Shown here one piece after another: positions 31,111 to 47,497 of a stretch of DNA of 64,000 bases (the first letter of the stretch is position 1; each line of letters begins with the position of its first letter). The notes beneath the pieces were generated by a model, which was given only the letters and a program-made list of their open reading frames with translations, was not told where the DNA came from and did no database searches. Position numbers and translations under genes: made by a program. The stretch is from Daphnia pulex. Taxonomy: Eukaryota > Arthropoda > Branchiopoda > Diplostraca > Daphniidae. Where the stretch lies: assembly GCF_021134715.1 (NCBI RefSeq), contig NC_060018.1, positions 7,581,501 through 7,645,500 of the forward strand, read 5' to 3'.

Positions 31111-34100
31111 ATTAGAGCGCGCGCAACAAAAGGTTCCATCAACCGACCGAACGTAATAGCTGCATGCATGTACTTTTCTCGTCCCTTATTTATTTGCTTT
31201 AGGAAGAGAAGGCGAATAAAGTCCGGCCAGCACAGCAATTAAGGATGTGCGGATTACCAATAAATATCCTACCGTATTTGACATTGTCATTAGGTGTGGT
31301 CTTCATTTATCTGACCACATTATAGTTTAGTGTTGTATCCTCAATCGGCATCATCTGTTGACGGAGAAAACATTTCAGAAAATTCAAATGACGATGTTTA
31401 ATTCGAAAGAAGTTTATGTACAGGACACCATTAATAATTCCAGATAATTGCTGAAAATAAACAAGCGATTACATTGGTGTGGTGAAATAATGATTTGCAT
31501 TTCGAGTGTATCTTCCTTCGAATACTAAATGGAATGTTGACACGGTATTACCTCAGGCTAAAATTTCTAAAGAAGAAAAAAGAAAAAATGACGACGTTTA
31601 CCGCATCTGAAAGTTATGAATTCGAGCGGCATTCCAATTACTACGCCCTCTAGACGGAGCTGTTCTTCGTCACCAAGATAATTATAGCGTGACAAAATAA
31701 TCATTTCCACTAGCTCTCAACCTTTTATAGACTTTTGTGGGGACATCTGCATAGGAGAATTGTCATGAATTTGTGAGAAAACCACAAACCAGCACAGGAA
31801 ACGCGTGTGAAGATTTGATAAGAGCACGACACACCATTTCGGGATCAGTGTCATTGCCGCTGTGTATCTTGATAAGGATCTACGTAAACATGTTGTAGCA
31901 TATAGTACAGTCTATAGTTATATGGTGATGCGCTGGTGATGCGGAATTGGGCAAGTGGCTATGCTGCTGCCGCTGCCGCTGCTGCGGTCTGAGTCCCGCA
32001 CCGAGTCTCGGGATATACGTTAACTCTACCGTGAGCACCATGGCGGCAGCTAGTGGCCGATTGACGTCATTGTCGATGTGTTATACGCTTGCCACCGTAA
32101 TCTCGGTCTCCTTGCTCTCTCTCTCGTCTAGCTGTATAGCTCTCGAAGAGGATGGGTGGGTGGGGGAGAAAGGCGACGCATTGCGGAGGCTTTGCACGAA
32201 CGCGTTCGGATCCAGGAGCGAGGGCCAACGACGAGCGAAGCCGGAAAAGGACATCACTGCCGCACACAACAACAAAAAATGGACACACACAACCCAGAAG
32301 AGAAAAGAAAAAGAAGGAAACAATAGGAAAAGAAGATTGAAAGAAACGGTCAGCACAACGACATGAACAGAAGAGCAGAATCCCCCCGGCCGGATAGCTT
32401 GATGCTTCACTCTTGCAAGGCCAGCCAAAAATCTTGGCTTCAACCTCCAACAACATAATGTAGATGAATAAGACAGGATGACTTTTGTCTTGTTGTTTTT
32501 CTCTTCTCTTTTTTGTTTGGATTTGGTGCTGGAGCCGACCGTGTTGGTTCTTATTCTTGATTTTCTTCTTTCTCCTTGAGCTGCCGCTCGGGAGGATCAC
32601 CACTTCCCCCTTAGCTCCCGCTCCCGCGCTTGATCCTTTTAGATTTTTTAGTCTCTATAATACTATTTTTAAAAGTAATAATATTATATACAAAAGTGAT
32701 TGATTTGACGCCAGCGCGGAAGATGAAGTGAGAGAAGAGGGAGCGTTCAATTCTTTTTTTTTTTTTTTAACCCCCCGGTATTATACAACTATACACGTCC
32801 AAAAAAATGGGCAATATAAGAAAGAAAATTCTGCAGATGCCAGAAATTTATTAGCGCATCTTTTGGCGCATCCGAGAAATTGTAATTCGATATCTTGAGC
32901 CGGCTGCGCATCTCCAATTGATTGTGAGAAATCACGAAACCTGCAAAAATGGAAATTCGATTTCTAGATGTTAGACGTACGTGGTACGTCTAATGGCGTC
33001 TGACGTGCAGGCAATCTATAAATATAATATACGAACATCAAAGATGAACTGCACGCGACTTGCGTGTCAAATCGAATCGAAATGTCGGCAAGGTCATTGC
33101 GATTTTTGCTAACGTTTTGTTAAAACGTACATTACGGACTGGATTCCACCACGTGTCAAGTTTGATAAAGTCGAGCGAGTGACTTATAACATTGTCGTCT
33201 TAACTAAAATTGGACAATTCTGACATATGGGGAGTGAAAATTTGTGCAATCATTTATTACACCATTTCCCTGTTGAAGTGTTTAATTTTACGACGTGGTT
33301 GATTGGATCTACACCGATACGACGATGGTGGTAATTGGCACTCGCTCGTTACATAATAGTCTGTTTTGTTTGACCATTTTCTCGATTATTTAATTATTCT
33401 CTTTCTACATGGAATTTCCCAAGAAAAGCCTATACAATTATCATTTCAACAGGAGTCATTTTGAATAACTATATCTGCCTGAACTTTCTTTTCTGAGCAA
33501 ATTCATAGTACCGCCGAATTGCTTCCCAAAGTCGCCCAAATGATGGAAACAAGTTGGAAAATTAAAATTGACATTTCAATAATTATATTCCAAGAGCGTC
33601 GCAATGGGTTATTAACCGGCCAGTTAGAAAAAAAGTTCGCCTTGCATTTTTATTTTTGGAAGCTCATTTTTTTCCTCATTGACATCCGCCTTTTAGATTT
33701 TTATTTTTATTTTGTTGTTGTTGTTGCATCAGCCGTGTCGTAACAGTCTCGGCGGAGATTCCGATCCGACAATTGGACGGCCGTGCCCTCATAAAAGGAA
33801 AAGTTCAAAAGGAAAGTCTCTGCTGCTATTAGACATCCGGCAGTGCGGATTCAAAATCAAGCCACTATACACACATGGCCGCGGGTCTATAGGCTGTATA
33901 GACGTGTGTGTGCTGGGGGAATAGCTATTGCGTTGATTCCCGGCCGTCGTACTGTGTGTTGTGGCTATTGCTGCTCGACATGTCTGTGGGAGAGAGAGAG
34001 AAATCCGCAGAGAACGCGTCGACCAAGCAAGTAGCTGTCGACCATAAAAGTTGATCCGCGCCGGACCGGCCGCCGTTGGTAGGTGCTGGGGGGTCTGAAA

Positions 34101-37000
34101 TGGTGATTTCTCAGTCGTAGTCGTCCGGCTGAACAATAGAGCAAACTGGCGTCGGTTATAAAGAACGCGAGCAGGTCGTTTGATATCTTGGTGTTGTTTT
34201 CCATCCGACCCATAATAATGCAGAGAAAAAAAGAGTCACTGCATACTCTATGTAGACGGACAGTGGAGATAGAGGAAGCGGGGCCGGGCAATTGTCGTGC
34301 GACACACCAACAAAATGTTGATTGTCCTGTGCTGCTGATCGCCCCTCGTCCAATAAAAACCGGGTGTGGCATTTGTGCGCTGCTGGATGAGGAGGCCGCC
34401 GGAAGCAATGATGACGTCTGACATTATAGCTGTATACTAGCCAGTGTGTGTCGTCTGCTGTAACATTCCGCTGTGGACTGCAGTCGTCGCAGCAGGAGGG
34501 TCTTCGCACACGAACATCTATAAATTGTCGTGAAAACGACAATGCAGATCGTTTTCAATGGCTTCTCCTCGTCGGCCAGTCAGTTTTCCGCAGTCGCTCC
34601 TTTTCCGCTTTGCAGATCATCGATTTTCCTCGTTGTGTTATGATTCACTCATCAAACGACCCAGCCAGCAGGCACCACCACAGCAACACGAGTGCGGAAT
34701 GCCAATGACGTTTAAGTCGACGAACAACCCCCCCACCCCATCACGGTCCCCCCTCCCCCTTACTACCTTACTATACAATAAAGAAAAGAAAAAAAGAGTC
34801 GAATGGGCGTGTCATCTTGCCCGGCCGCGTCGGGAATCGTCAATCCAAGGATCGTCAGTCTCAGTCTAGTCACGGCTTATAACGACCGCAAACTGTCTAC
34901 ATCGCTGCACGCACTCGCCCCTGCAGAAGAAAAGAATTAAAGAAGATATCTTTCATTTTCTATATAGCCTATACACCGGACTACAATGATTAGAGAAAAC
35001 CTGCCATAGCGATCATATCATGTGTAATATATATTCCTAGGAATGATGAATGATTTAGACGCTCAATGCATCTATATACCTTTTATCTATAACTCTAGTA
35101 TAATAAGAGAGCTGCTGCTGGTCGGGAATGATTTGTCAATAATTATTAGCTGGAGCGATGCTGCTGACGTTTCGTGCTGGGATGTCCGCGGGAGCGCACA
35201 CACAGCACACACGATTCCGGAAATCAAAGGAGATTTGTGCGCTAGCTGCTGGGTATGCTGGGCTGCTGAGTCGACCGAATAACATTCGATGAAGGGAAAC
35301 TGAAATTGGTACAGCAGTTCACGGGGAGGGGACATTGGATATAGAGCGGAGAGAGAATAATATAAAAGAAGAGACAAAAAACAAGAAGAAGAAAATTTGA
35401 AAAATAAAGAAAGAAAATGGGAGAAACCATACGGCGGCGCTCTCCCTCTATAGAGACGCGGGATCGTGTCCAAGTGACTATACAAGATTTGGCAAACAGA
35501 CATGGGGGGGCTATATGTTGGAATATATTCTATTCTATTATTCATTGTAGGGTCTTCTGCCTCGGAGCGGTTGGCAAAATTCAATAAGCGTTGACAGAAT
35601 AGAGTTGGAAAGCAGAAAAAAAGGAAAAAAAAGTCCTTTTCATCTCAGCTGTGCTCGCCAGCAATCGATAGATATATATTTCCTGACGAGCTGCTGGGTG
35701 TTTGCGTAAGGCTACTCTGCTATTACTTTGGGACGGAATGATTGTTGTTGCCGGCCTTGAATTATGGTGATGGACATTTGATTTGCGAATAAATGCGTCA
35801 CACACGACATGTAACACACACACACAAAATATTCACGTCTCACGACAAAAGAATAATAATAAAATAAAAGGTAAGATATTTTGTATTGGCAGCGTGAGAG
35901 AACTTCCAAAAGTTAATTAGCCCGTCGTGAGAGTTGGACGACTCAACTATCCGTCAAGGCAAGTTAAAAGACTAGCTAATTCATCTTAGGCACACTAATA
36001 TCATCCAATAATGATTCGAATTGTTCAAACGAGCTACTACTAATTATGAATTTAGCCATTTTGGAAACACAAGCCGTCAGTGGAGATTAAGGGATTTATA
36101 GCCTATCTAAACTTTATTATTGAATCTCCGCCCTTCATTCTTTTGTGATCCGCCGTATGGCATATAGCTGTTGTTCCAGTCTGTTTGATGCCGTTCGCGT
36201 GTCCTACTAATTACATTAACTTTCCCCTTGTGCTGCTGCTGCTGGATGGGTCTGTTGCTGTCCGGCACACTGGACAATATTTCCGTTTGGTTGTTTTTCG
36301 GTTGTTGTGTGTTTCCACCTATATTTTCTTCTTCTTCTTTTGTGTTGTACGATGTAATATTTTTCTTTTTCTCTCTCTGCTATCCATGTAGATTCTAGAG
36401 GGGTGTTTCTATGGTAACGAGATAAAAAGCAGAAAGGGAATCATCGACCGTGTCGTCGTAAAAGTGCGCAACGCATCGCACACACACCGGCAACCTAATC
36501 CATAACCAAGTACAGTCACGGGAATATATCAACAAATAAAAGCTCATGAAATAATTAAAATGAAATAAAAGAGGGGAAGTAGAGAGCCGAAATCTCGACA
36601 GTAGAGAAAAACAGCAACAGCCACCAAATTGAGAAAATAAATCAGGCGGTCGGTCTCTCGTCCGGTTGGCTGGTCGGTCCGGAAACTGTTGCTCTGCTCG
36701 TGTGTACATTCACAACACATTAAACAGAAATAAAACAATGCGCCTCTTGCATACATAGAAAATATATATGGCCAGCTGGGCCGGGGGAGTTTCAGCGCTT
36801 CTCTTTATATCCCCTTCGTTTCTCTTTTGTTTCAATGATGCATGTGTGGTGTTTAACTCTTCTTTGTTTCTGAATCAAAATCACATATAGACTCGCAGTT
36901 TGGGCGTGTCACTATATACCAACAGGAAGGCAGCCATATAGAACGGTATCCATCACACCAAGGTCCGTAGAATATTCTATTTGTTATCTGGTCCTATAAG
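31111..37000. other. Gene-free upstream region, part 1
   Basis: No coding region can be supported; the longer frames (31947-32366 +, 32067-32603 -) overlap each other and lack motifs. The DNA is moderately GC, with many CTATAG, TATATA, CACACA and CTCTCT strings and a perfect-arm palindrome at 32971-32993. It looks like regulatory or noncoding-transcript sequence rather than transposon debris. Confidence 0.35.
32971..32993. promoter_or_regulatory. Palindrome, two 10-bp arms around GTG
   Basis: TTAGACGTAC and GTACGTCTAA flank a 3-bp centre. A perfect 10-bp dyad in otherwise non-repetitive DNA could bind a dimeric regulator. Binding is inference only. Confidence 0.4.
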
Positions 37001-40000
37001 ATCTAGTGTTGGAAGAAGAATGGAAGAAATGGCGCAGACATCGTTTATGCAACTCTAAGTTAATTCCTCTGAAAATTCAGTTATTCCTATAAAGGGGAGA
37101 CGGGGAAATTTGAATTTGTTAATTGCTGATGTGAGTCAATAAGAAAGTGGAATTTTTAATGAGACTGTGTGTGTTGTTGTCGTCTGCGTTAATCCTCCAT
37201 TGATTTACAAATAGCTACAGATGAGCGCAACAAAAGATCGGGGTCCCACGCTCCCAAAAGAGCGACAGCTCTCATTTGCATCGCATCCCCCGCGATCTCA
37301 TCTAAATATTGTTTACTACGCCATTTTCAGATGACTTAAATCTGACACAAACGAAATCGAAATCTGAATCTCCTAAATGATTTGCCCGGCTCATACTAGT
37401 TATTCTCTCTTGACATTTATCGCCCGCTCGCAGAACGTTTATTTCTAAACATAAAAGCTCTCTTCATTTTGATTGCTCAAAGTATCGAATACGAATTTTT
37501 AACAAAACGAACAAATAATGCCAACGTTGTGTCTTTTAGGCTGATCCGGGTGATAACAAATCAAATGATTACGTCAGCGCGTTATTAGGAAACAAAACAT
37601 CAGATAAGATCAAATGTCACAATCGAATGAAGAAATCGTGAAAGAACCCAACGACGTTGATTCAATTTATTAAATTACACATTAACTCTTATTCATTCGA
37701 CTCTGTAAAAATGTGCGAGGGCGATTCTCATCAAAGATAAAAGTGCGCTAATTCATTGATGTACATCAACCTCCCCCGCGCTAGACGAGAGAGTGGAATA
37801 TACATGTTTCGTTCATGAGCGAAAAGGTGGTCATTATAAATGTCGCCGTACCACTGCATCACACACACCCATACTGCGGAGGTGGACGTGTGTGTCTCCG
37901 TCATTCTACCGCATGACAGATATGATGCAACCAGTGCCGCCTTTCGCCTGCTGCAGCAAGGTGTGTGTGTTATTCAACAGCATAGCACAGTTGTTTGGGT
38001 GTAGCAGCAGCAGCCGTTGGCGCAGCGGTGAAACGAAGCTTATAGAGCTATAGCTAGCTGCTAGCGCACCCCAACCGACCAACTTGTCCCGAGACGTGTT
38101 CACGTTCGGCAGTAGGGTGAGGGGGGTTTATACTCTAATGATAATAATAATAATGCTATAGCATATCAGGGTATATAGTCACATGTCGCTGTAAAAGAGA
38201 GGGAGCCCACACTAGTGCAACTGAGCTGCAACAGAGTGACGCTAGCCGCTATAGATGACGCGCGCATCAAAACTTGGCCGCGCTTTTACTCGGCGAGCAG
38301 CTCTTATTTCTCATCCACGTACCGTATTGGCTGGCTGGATCTACTGCAATGCGAAAAGCGTCCCATCTTTTATCTCCGTTCCGTTCGGCTCCGCGAGACG
38401 CTCTTTGGATCGGTCACGATTTATGTATTATCAACGTACGTAACATACGGATAAAAAGGCCAAGAAAAAGTAAAAAACAGCTTTTTTTACCCCTGATTTG
38501 AGAGAGAAAGAGAAAACACACTTATTCTTTATTATCGCGCCTCTCCGTCAGAGTTATGGATGGCACTTATGGTCTATACACTTCTGCTGGGCTACGAATC
38601 TCCCATTTGAATGGATAAACGAACAAATAGGAAGCAGCGAAATTGCGACGAATTGGAAAAAGAAACAAATTTTTCACGCCAAAGGGAAATAATAACGTGA
38701 ACGCGAAGAAAAGAAAAAAAAAAGGTTTAAGTTGATGGGTCGGATCCATTAGTCTTGTGCGCCATATGTTCAGCGTTGTGTCGGAACTGGCAGTTGATTC
38801 GGGACAAAAAAAAAGAAAGACAAAATAGAAAAGAAGAAAAAACACGCTGTTGTCGCGTCTTCCATCTTATATCCGCTCATACAAGCGACAAGGCAGAATA
38901 CGAAAACAAGATGAATGTGCAAGGCGAACTTTTGACGCCAGGCATGACGTATTATAATACCCGCCACTATACTAGTATAAAGTATAGCGCCGCTACTTGG
39001 TATACATGTTGTTTTGATGATGACAGAAAGGAAATGTTACACACACGCTGGATTGAGTTTATATTTAGTACATAAGTATACCTTTGTTTCATCACGGCAA
39101 GGTCTAAAACATGCATAGACAGTCTCGAATAGGTTGTTGTGTGTAATCTGGACTGGGGAATGTCTATACTCTTCTTCTTCTGCTGACGTTCCATCTAGTG
39201 CGGATTATGACTGCATCTGCTGCCGGAAGAAATCGATGGCTCGTCAGTTCTATACTATACGTAGAGAGAGAGGAGACAAGGTCGATCACGATGCAGACGA
39301 GCGTTTGTCGTCGAGTGAGCGAAAATTTTTCTTCCTTTTTCTTTCTGATTTTTCCCGGGAGGAAATGGCTGATAGATATCGCGGTCGTGACAATGCTGTA
39401 CGTAAGAACCGGCGTGGACAGTGTCGTAAATCGATCAGACGGGAATTGGGAATTTATTTCACTAATTATTTTTTCGGCGTCGCTCGCCTGTGGGTTTCCC
39501 TTGTAATTCTAAATCGTGTATAGTTGCCGATGCGCTATTTATTGACTTATTGTTTCAGCATCAATCAGGTTACAGCACAGGGCGGCTGGGAAAAAAGATG
39601 CTGCGTCAGTGTATACCGCCAACAATAAACCCTGATTATCTGCGGATGAATAATTTAAATGCGATGCGCATACATTATGTGTGCATATGCGGGCCATTTG
39701 GGAAGTGTCTCGAAGAAAAATGGTTGAATATTGTCTATAAGTAACTAAAAGATAAACCCTCTGCAAAAAACATAGACGAAGAGAAGAATTTATAGGATCT
39801 ATAGAACCATCAGCTGGTATAGGAGCCGGCCCAGCCCGGCCCACCCAATACTCTCTACTAGCTAGTAGCTACTACTAGAGAGCACACACCTTGGTGGCAG
39901 AGCAGGGAGTGTGCGCCGGGCGGGACTATTAATGAGTTCCAAGTCTATTGATCGGGCCCCTCTTTTTGGCCCCTTCTTCTTCTTCTTCTTCTTCTATATT

Positions 40001-43000
40001 CTACACGCACACAACAGCCGCCCAGGGTCTCCTGGGCGCTCCGTTTTCTTTCGTCACATTTAGCGCAAAATCACAAGTTTCATGCCGTGATATTTTCTCA
40101 ACACTTTTTCGTGTCGTTTTCTTCTTTTTTAAGGTTTTATTTTTATTTTTAAACCCCGGCCCAAACAAAAGATTGGCGACAAGAGAGAACATAAAATCAA
40201 ACGACTTTTTCTTTCTTAACATGCTCTTCTTTTTTTTTAAAAAAAAAGCCATTTGTCACGACACAGGAACGGGTTTTTGCTTGTCTGCCATAGACATATT
40301 TGGGCAGTTTTTACACGGGAGACAGGTGGCGCTCATCAGCTCTTTTCTAAAACTCATAATTCCCTATCAATACTTCTTTTCGTATAACTAAACTAGACAT
40401 CATTTCTAATTGTAAGAAGAGTTATTCAACGACAAAGACGTCGGTATATATTTTATGGTTGACATTCTCTGGGTCTGTCGGTATGTATACTTTCGCCGCC
40501 AAACTTCCATCTGGGCCAGCAGCCTAAACTTGGTGTTGTTTTTCTACGCGCAACGATATTATACCGAAACGGGCTTAAATAACAAGTGGCAAATAAATTC
40601 CCCGGGCTGCACTTTTCCTTTCCTGTCATCACCCACCAGCCACTTTGACAGGGAAAAACAGGGCCAAGGGGGCGCCTCGTGGCGACAGCGATATTACACA
40701 CATCTAGCTATCGCCTTTTCTCGACTCGACTAAATAAATATGCGTTTACTTTTGATTATATTCATCGGGGCAAACAGCAGCACGCCACCCAAAGTGGAAA
40801 GACGTAAGATATAATAATAACCCATACAACAATACCTGTTGAAAAATAATAGGTTGCCGCTAGTAGTCTAGTTTTGCTTCTGCATGGCGTTCTTTCCTTT
40901 AAAGAAATGAGGTTCGGCAACAACTGGGAACGAGGTGCGACAACACGAGAGAGGGCGCTGCAAACAGACGAAACGGCCGGGGCAATGACGGAAAAGAAAA
41001 GAAGAAAAAACCTCAAACCAAATAAATAAAATTGGCACAACAACGGGACCGTGACACATTTTAGTCATTAACCAAACGGATGTGGATTCTTTGGCTTTTA
41101 AAATTTACTTTAAATATTTAATCTGGACATGCAAAGTATATAGACTCAACAGATGACAGAGATCAGATAGCCGATGCTAACTGTAATAATCTCCAAAATT
41201 AAATTCTAGTTCAATTACATTTTTACGACTTGTAAAACCAAAGTTTTCCCCCATCTTATCAGGCGTTTTATTTAGATAACAACTCGGGATTAGATTGGCA
41301 TTCCTCCCTTGACATCATTCGTTTTTCTAAAATTATTTCTCAATTTTCTTCGTTAACCTGAAATATTTTGTTACGTGATTATTTCAAAACTGTGAACTAG
41401 CCGTCGTGATATTCAAGTGAGCTATTTTTTTTTTCTTAAAATTAAGTCGTAAAAGAAAATTTCTCTTTAGTTAAAATCTGAAATTGAGTAAATAAAAGGA
41501 AAGTCGAAAAAAAAAAGGAATTAAAAAGACGTTAAATCAAAATTTTTTAGCCGGGGCTGATAGTCTGGGTGATTCGCTCTCTGTTGTGTGTCGTCGACTC
41601 TGCATTGCAGGTGCCAGCCGACCAATAGGCGACGGCGGACCCCACCCTACGCGGAAGTGGGGGGGAAATGGGTGGAAAGTGAGCTGCGGGATGGGAAAGT
41701 AAAAAAGAAAAAAGAAAAAGGAAAAATAAAACGGGCGCGATGCAGTACGTTCGCCAGCCAACCAGATAGCGAGAGTGGTGGTGGTGGTAGCCTCAAGGAG
41801 TTGTGGTGGCGCTAGCCGACAGTCTAATGGCAGAAAAGGCGAGGTTGAAAGGCCCTATTATTAACCAAGCCTGCCCGCTGCTGCTGCTGCTGCAGTCGAC
41901 ATGGCTGCCGGCTGTGTGTGTGTGTACTATATAGCTCGTCGTAGTTATATTCCATTTGGCTTCGACAAACACACCAACAATTCACACACACACACCGGGC
42001 TCGCACTCGCTGGGATGATCGCGTGACTCTCATAATATTGAACGGCCCGAACAAAACGAGAGTCAACGGAAAAATAAAGAGGGGGGAAAACACTGTAGCT
42101 AATGGACATTTGCTCGACATGTCGGAAGTGCAGATGTTGGATTGGACGCTCAACAAAGAATTAATTGTATGAATTTCCAACTGAATCGTCATCTCTCTTT
42201 TCGGTTGACTCTTTATTTTTTGGACCAGCCGCCGTTCCCAGGGGAATTTCTAACGTACAGAGTTTTACAGCGTGTAACAAGAAGACCAGTGAAAACAATT
42301 TCCGTGGTGATCGCCCCCCACCCGCCCGACCCTTTTTGGTCTCGCGTCGATTTGATTTGTCCGCCGCAAATAGAAATTAGATTTTACCAATGACTTTTCC
42401 CATTTTATTGACTTGCGTGAACGAATTCGTCGCGTACCTTTTTTTTATTTTCACTGGCGCGATGTCGTACCAATGCGGAAAGTTAATTGCATTACATTTG
42501 AAAAGTCTGCAGCACCCAACACTTTCTGCACGATGATGGAATTTAAATATTTGACTTTACACTCAGATATTTCGGCATAATTCAGTTAACGGCAAACACA
42601 AGTTGCACATTATTCCGTTTCCTTCCCTTTTTTCCCCGTGTGTGTGTGTGCGCCAACTTTTTCAACTTTAGCTACTTTGTGCGGATTGATTGAAACGTTA
42701 AGTCGGAATTTGGTTTCGAAATGAAAATGAATAAATACGTACACACTTTACACAAAAGACACGTTTTGGGGCGCAGTTGAATAGATCCCATTATTCGTAC
42801 TACAATAATAGCTTTCATTTGATGATATTTTCTCATTGAAACATCTCACTTTCGTTTTTGATGTTACATCTCCAAGGCGGATGTATAAAGTGAAAGTTAC
42901 AAAATCAAGAATTTCCCATAGTGTGCGAGTTTACTCTAGCCTTTTGAAAAGGATGTAGATTTTCTATTAGTTTGGTGGCTAGACTTCTTTTATAAAAAAA

Positions 43001-43599
43001 AACCCCAACTTTACCCACAGGGGTGCCCTGTAACAATGGTCGAATTTATTTCCGGTCTGAGAGTTGGTACGAATTTATAACATTGGCAACCAATATAGCC
43101 CACGCATATATAGGATGTCTTTGAGAGAAGACATGTGTATAGTTTAGCAGCAGCAGCAGCAGCAAGGTCAACAACATTCCGTCTCGCACTGAAGCGTGTC
43201 AAGCATAACGCCGAGCCTTTGCAATTACGCCAAATAACATTCGCCACTCTAGCGCAATATCATTTCTATTCAGGGCTGATGGTCTCTCCATATATATAAT
43301 AAAACCCGAAACTCATATGGACTGACGGTATATAGAAAAGCTTAGAGCTTATACTCATCATTCTTGACGTCTACTGTGCTGCATACATACTACTGCGACG
43401 CTGGGACGGCCATATGACAACTTGTATCGGAGTTGATCCGTCCCTGACGGTGTGTGTGTGTGTACCACCGCATTGCTCAATGACTCCCGATTTTGAAAGT
43501 CTAGAAAAAGAATTACGGTAAAAGAAGGAGAGAAAAAAAAAAGTCAACTTATTTTATTTTTTGAGGATTCGAAATAGTAAGAAGGTTGCGCTATACCCG
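37001..43599. other. Gene-free upstream region, part 2
   Basis: No coding region supported. It contains GT/CA microsatellites (about 41918-41931, 43449-43464), a CAGCAG run near 43147, T/A homopolymers, and a symmetric CTCTCTA...TAGAGAG dyad near 39851-39882. This is most likely the distal upstream region of calmodulin, possibly with untranslated exons I cannot see. Confidence 0.35.
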
Positions 43600-43862
43600 G
43601 TCAATATACGTAGAGAGAGAAAAGGGCTTCTTCCTCCTCTCCGCAATGTGCATGTGGCGCCTCTAGTCGGGCCCCGCCTCTTTTCCCACTCTCTCTCTTC
43701 CTCCGAGCATTCGGCTCAGTTGGCTGTCGTCTGTTGTGCTTGGTGAACGTCCCCCGTCGCTGCTCGTTGTGGTACCGCCTTTGCTCTCTCTCCTGCCCCG
43801 TCGTCCAGGATAACTTAGTTTTTTTCCCCGACAACTCTCTATTTCATCCAATAATATCCACT
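43600..43862 (+). promoter_or_regulatory. Calmodulin core promoter and 5' UTR candidate
   Basis: Pyrimidine-rich, GC-elevated DNA lies directly before the calmodulin ATG. It holds a GC-box-like GCCCCGCCTC near 43671 and a TCAGT initiator-like string at 43716-43720, followed by about 140 bp of likely 5' UTR. No TATA box was seen at the expected distance. Placement is inference. Confidence 0.45.
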
Positions 43863-45832
<1,970 letters not shown>

Positions 45833-47492
45833 ATAAATCCTGCGGTGTCGTGCCCCTTCCCCAGTGAGCCGTGTGTAGCGTGGACGTGGTTGTGTTTACC
45901 GAAACAACAATCAACAACAAAACGTACCATACTTTTCAAAGCAACTGTTTGTAAGACTACAACAACACCCGGCTGACGATACGCAAAACAAGAAAAAGAA
46001 AAAAAAAAAAAGAAAATAAGCCAGTTGTCATTGATCTTTCGAGGGCGGCATCCATTTTGTGAAGGGAAAATAACATCACCAGATTTCTGTTTCAAATAGT
46101 TTTTTTTTTCCTTTTTTTTTTGCTTTTTTAAAAATATTTTGTGTGTAAAAAAAAACTAACGTCAACGTTACTGTCTAAAAACACTTTGGTTCCCATGCAT
46201 ATAAGCTGCGCTCGTCCAGTGTAGTGTTGTGAACTGCCGTGCTGCTCGGGGATGGAATACTGGACCAAGTTAATTTAAAACAGAATACGAATCGGCAGAT
46301 TAAGAAAAGAAAAAAAAACATAACATGGGGAATTATTTGTCTTAAAAAAATAAGTGATTTTTTCGTCAGCTGTAGAAGAAATTCGATACATTCACCATCA
46401 ACCAGAACCCTTCCTCTCGTTTTTACCCTTTCGTTCATATAAAAAAAAACTTGTTTGGTTCAACCTTCATCGTTTGTGTCTAGTTTTGCTCTTTTTCATC
46501 CCTTAAATTTTCGTTGTTTTTGAACCATCTGTACACAAAATCGAGCAACGGCTGAGCTGGGTAGTGGTGTGAGAGAATGGCAGAAAAAGAAGCCCATCAT
46601 TCTTTGATAGAATTAGTATTCTAGATGAATCTGCCGAGTGTGAAAAAAAAAGCAGGAAGAATTTTTTATGTTTGGAGTCGGCCAGTTTTCTTCATTCTAT
46701 TTTTGAATGTTTTTCTTCATTGTATTCCTCCTCCCCTCCGAACTTTTATCCCATAAATTAGAAAAATCCATCCGTTCGATGACTGAGACACATTCATCTT
46801 CGAGCCCTAGAAACAACCAAATTATTTTCAAATTCTTTGTGGTGTGTTATATCCGCCCAACCTCTTTCCTCGATAAAACACAACCAATTTTGTCCACTTA
46901 AAAAAAATTAATAGACGTGGACTTCCTCCCTTTCCCGTTTTTTCAATCTTTGTGCATTGATTTTTGGGTCTCGTCTTCTTTCGCGTTTTTCTTTGTGGGT
47001 ATAATTTTTCGTTCCCCCCATACTGTTGATGCTTTTGCGTTTTCCCCTTTTTTGAGGCTATTTTGTGCAAATCTTTTCCAATTTCGAATTCGATAGGGAT
47101 CTGGGATAGGGGTTTGATGGTAGCCGAGTCGATTGGATAACACAGACACACAGGAATTATTTTGAATAAATATTCCTCTTAATCATTTGATTCCCACCCG
47201 TTTTACAGCGTTTCACATCATTAATTAGTTTTTTGGTTAAAAAAATCCCATGTTTTGTTCGCACAGTGCGGAATATTACTTTTGGGTGTGTGAACCGTTG
47301 CCCACTGACCCTTCCGTTATTTTATTTTCTTTTCACATGAAAAGAAATTGTGACTTCCTCTCCTCCCCCTTTTGATGTGTGGCGATTACACAAAATTTTT
47401 GTCCTCGAAGACTCTTGATTTTCTTATTACAATAACTTTAAGTGCACACACAAGTTTAACAACACACTGACAAAAATAATAACAGACGGGAC
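45833..47492. other. Convergent spacer: calmodulin 3' UTR candidate
   Basis: This is A/T-run-rich DNA between the 3' ends of calmodulin and EAPP. AATAAA signals occur right at the calmodulin stop and near 47166, so short and long calmodulin 3' UTRs are possible. No coding region supported. Confidence 0.45.
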
Positions 47493-47497
47493 TTTAT

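Noticed and set aside
31947..32603. Overlapping plus (31947-32366) and minus (32067-32603) frames over 100 codons
   Set aside because: They overlap antisense, are dominated by low-complexity runs and have no motif or splice pattern.
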